From the NCBI GenBank assembly GCA_016209865.1, contig JACQVL010000102.1:1-15988 (forward strand): DNA of 15,988 bases, read 5' to 3'. Of the stretch, positions 14,199-15,988 are shown in pieces; position 1 is the stretch's first letter; each line of letters begins with the position of its first letter. The DNA is from Candidatus Latescibacterota bacterium. GTDB taxonomy: Bacteria; JAAXHH01; JACQVL01. The position numbers were made by a program, and so were the translations under genes. The notes under the pieces were generated by a model. The model was not told where the DNA came from. It worked only from the letters and a program-made list of their open reading frames with translations, and did not search any database.

Positions 14199-15988
14199 TC
14201 ACGCGTCGTCATCGATAGAAGCCTCATCCAGCGTCTCTGGACTGAGAGCAGCGGTCTCCTGTTGTGGTGCGGTAAAGAAGGGGAGAATCTCATACTGAAA
14301 GCATCGCTCCTCGCCTTCTTCTAAGGGGGTAGGTTGAAAGACCCAGAGACAATCAAGATTCTTTCCCGCGACCCGCATGCGTCGGTTCTCCAGCCATTCA
14401 AAATTGGTGAGATCGAGCCGGATGTCATCCGCGCTCAACTGATTCAGGACAAAGCCATAATCGCCGTAGGTGACCCGTAGGGTGTCAAGCCGTGTCAGAC
14501 TCTTGATAATCGTGCGATCTCTGTGACACGCGCCCTCGACGCAGAGATAGAATGGAGGGAGCAGTTCTATTCGTTTCCTGCCAGACACCCCTCGTATTCG
14601 CGGGATTTCGTTCCAGGGGTTGATCGTGATCAGCGGGACACGCGACGTTGCTTTGTCGATGATGACCGGACGGAGTGCGCGCACGGTATCCGTGATCACG
14701 ACCCGGTCGGGCTGCAGGTGAAACAGCCGTTCGACCCGCACCCGCTGATTCCCGAACGCGACCTGCACATGAAGCGTTTCATACGCCATCGGATCGTACA
14801 GGAGGTCGCCGAAGATTTCCCCTTCCCTCAATCTCCGACCATCCGGCAGCACGACCCCCATCTGCGGGTTCGTCTCGTTTGCGCGATGGAGACACACCTG
14901 ACTGGACGAGAGCGTGTCCCCTTCGACCACAACATCGACGGACGGTCGGCCGTGATCCGAGAGCGGAGTCAGGAAAGGGCCAAACGGGAGTTTGAGATGG
15001 TATTCCCCTCCAGAGCATGGGGTCCCGTGGTCCTCTTCGTGATCATAGCCCGGCCCGGCTCCGACGATGGTGAGTATGTAGGCAGGGTTCTGCATGACGA
15101 AGAACCGATCTTTCCAGGCCAGGCTCGATAACGTTCCGTCAAACCGGCGCGATTCCATCTCAAAAAACCGCGACTCGGTCAACAACAGGAGAGCAATTTC
15201 GTAGCAGCGATAGCCGATCTCGGTGAGCCTGCCGTCTGTCTGACTGTACCCGAGCAGTCCGCTCTCAACGGGGAATTGCCGGTCCGAGTCCAGACGTTCA
15301 TCGAATGCCTGGACCGCCGCTTCGACGATATACTTGATTTCCTCAGGTTGCAGCAGGCTGAGGTCGGACAGGGCGATCAACGGCCAGACCCATGTCGAAT
15401 GCCAATCGGTACACCAGGCTCGCTCCCAGCCCGCCAGGTTCAGGACTGCATTGCTCGTCCCGTCGTACAGCATGCTCCGCGTCTGGCAGGCACGTGCCCA
15501 CCGGCGGAAGAACTCCTCCGCGGAGGGTAATCGAAGGCCTCCCATCCGCTGGATACGGATGACGTCCGCGTACAGGGCCATCATGGCGTGGTCGTACAGG
15601 GACATCTCGTAGTTCGACAGTGGGCTGTCGGAATAGTGGAACGAGAAGTCCTCCACGAACCCATTGGCACCCCGGTACGGCAGTCCGCATCCGTGATCCT
15701 CCCGCTCGATGACCGCGGTCCACATCCTGACGAGATCGTCCAGGAACTGCCGGTCGCGGGTCGCCAGGTACGAATACGCTGATGCCCGCATCACCCAGCA
15801 CTCTTGGTTATCGGGTCCCCAGAACTCGAAGGAACGGAAATCCGGTTTGAGGCCTTTCTCGATGATCGCCGTGTGCAACGCTCCAAACCCGGTGACCATC
15901 AGATAGCCGTCCGCATCGGGCTCAGGGTCGAGCACATACCGCTCGATCCCTCCTACCTGATCCAGCAGGTCTTTGAGTGGGCCGCTCG
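14199..15988 (-). CDS. Unassigned large protein, helical then beta-rich, possibly polysaccharide-lyase-like; N-terminus off the right edge
   Basis: I do not recognise this protein with certainty. The frame is open to the right edge (first full codon at 15986, 595 residues visible), so its start is outside the window. A GTG at 15935 is in frame, but the upstream residues (GPLKDLLDQVGGIERYV) continue the fold, so it is not the true start. The first 290 or so visible residues are helical with many Trp and Tyr, e.g. FEFWGPDNQECWVMRASAYSYL, SLYDHAMMALYADVIRI, WCTDWHSTWVWPLIAL. The second half is beta-rich (FGNQRVRVERLFHLQPDRVVITDTV). A helical toroid followed by a beta-sandwich is typical of polysaccharide lyases and heparinase-like proteins, and the neighbouring glycoside hydrolase fits, but this is inference. 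The motif HEEDHGTPCSGGEYH could be functional. No stop or frame break is seen. Confidence 0.8.
   Translation of the reverse strand, partial: SGPLKDLLDQVGGIERYVLDPEPDADGYLMVTGFGALHTAIIEKGLKPDFRSFEFWGPDNQECWVMRASAYSYLATRDRQFLDDLVRMWTAVIEREDHGCGLPYRGANGFVEDFSFHYSDSPLSNYEMSLYDHAMMALYADVIRIQRMGGLRLPSAEEFFRRWARACQTRSMLYDGTSNAVLNLAGWERAWCTDWHSTWVWPLIALSDLSLLQPEEIKYIVEAAVQAFDERLDSDRQFPVESGLLGYSQTDGRLTEIGYRCYEIALLLLTESRFFEMESRRFDGTLSSLAWKDRFFVMQNPAYILTIVGAGPGYDHEEDHGTPCSGGEYHLKLPFGPFLTPLSDHGRPSVDVVVEGDTLSSSQVCLHRANETNPQMGVVLPDGRRLREGEIFGDLLYDPMAYETLHVQVAFGNQRVRVERLFHLQPDRVVITDTVRALRPVIIDKATSRVPLITINPWNEIPRIRGVSGRKRIELLPPFYLCVEGACHRDRTIIKSLTRLDTLRVTYGDYGFVLNQLSADDIRLDLTNFEWLENRRMRVAGKNLDCLWVFQPTPLEEGEERCFQYEILPFFTAPQQETAALSPETLDEASIDDDA

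Noticed and set aside
1-15988. A defence, toxin-antitoxin or phage system.
   Set aside because: No gene in the window has nuclease, restriction, reverse transcriptase, toxin or phage motifs; all recognised genes are metabolic, repair or biosynthetic.

Overview
The window is GC-rich (about 60% by eye) bacterial DNA. All ten recognisable genes lie on the minus strand, so transcription runs from right to left. Both end genes run off the window: a polyketide synthase loses its C-terminus at the left edge, and an unassigned enzyme-like protein loses its N-terminus at the right edge. I see no rRNA, tRNA, CRISPR array, transposase, phage gene or recognisable defence operon, and no gene-free stretch longer than about 140 bases.

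In transcription order the layout is: (1) a large protein, helical then beta-rich, perhaps related to polysaccharide lyases (14199 to right edge); (2) a PhyH-family 2-oxoglutarate dioxygenase (13293-14111); (3) an alpha-L-fucosidase-like glycoside hydrolase (11335-13269), preceded by a seven-codon mini-ORF that overlaps the PhyH stop codon; (4) an imidazolonepropionase-like amidohydrolase (9956-11227); (5) an exported protein-L-isoaspartate methyltransferase (9231-9938); (6) a TMTC-like membrane protein with TPR repeats (7222-9120); (7) an SMP-30/gluconolactonase-like protein (6274-7182); (8) an N-acyl-D-amino-acid deacylase-like amidohydrolase (4587-6134); (9) a NUDT6-like Nudix hydrolase (3767-4540); (10) a modular type I polyketide synthase with KS-AT-DH and the start of a KR (1-3756).

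Genes 1-4 and 7-8 look like catabolism of sugars, uronates and amides. The Nudix/PKS pair looks like the head of a biosynthetic locus. Combinations of PhyH, SMP-30, D-aminoacylase, GH29-like and PKS genes are common in environmental candidate-phylum bacteria such as Poribacteria, Tectomicrobia/Entotheonella or Latescibacteria. That is inference, and the sequence alone does not fix the taxon.

The most unusual feature is the intergenic DNA. Most of the wider gaps hold arrays of a seven-base unit, GTGACRA or its relative AGGACRA. Some arrays are arranged as inverted pairs, and some gaps carry ATTCCCGC/GCGGGAAT palindromes. In three unrelated genes the array starts exactly at the stop codon and supplies the TGA, and in one place it also appears to supply the start codon of the PKS. 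A second genome-style oddity is that TTA leucine codons sit almost always in front of a G. I found no convincing new multi-gene system. The repeat family and its link to stop codons is the best candidate for something undescribed.
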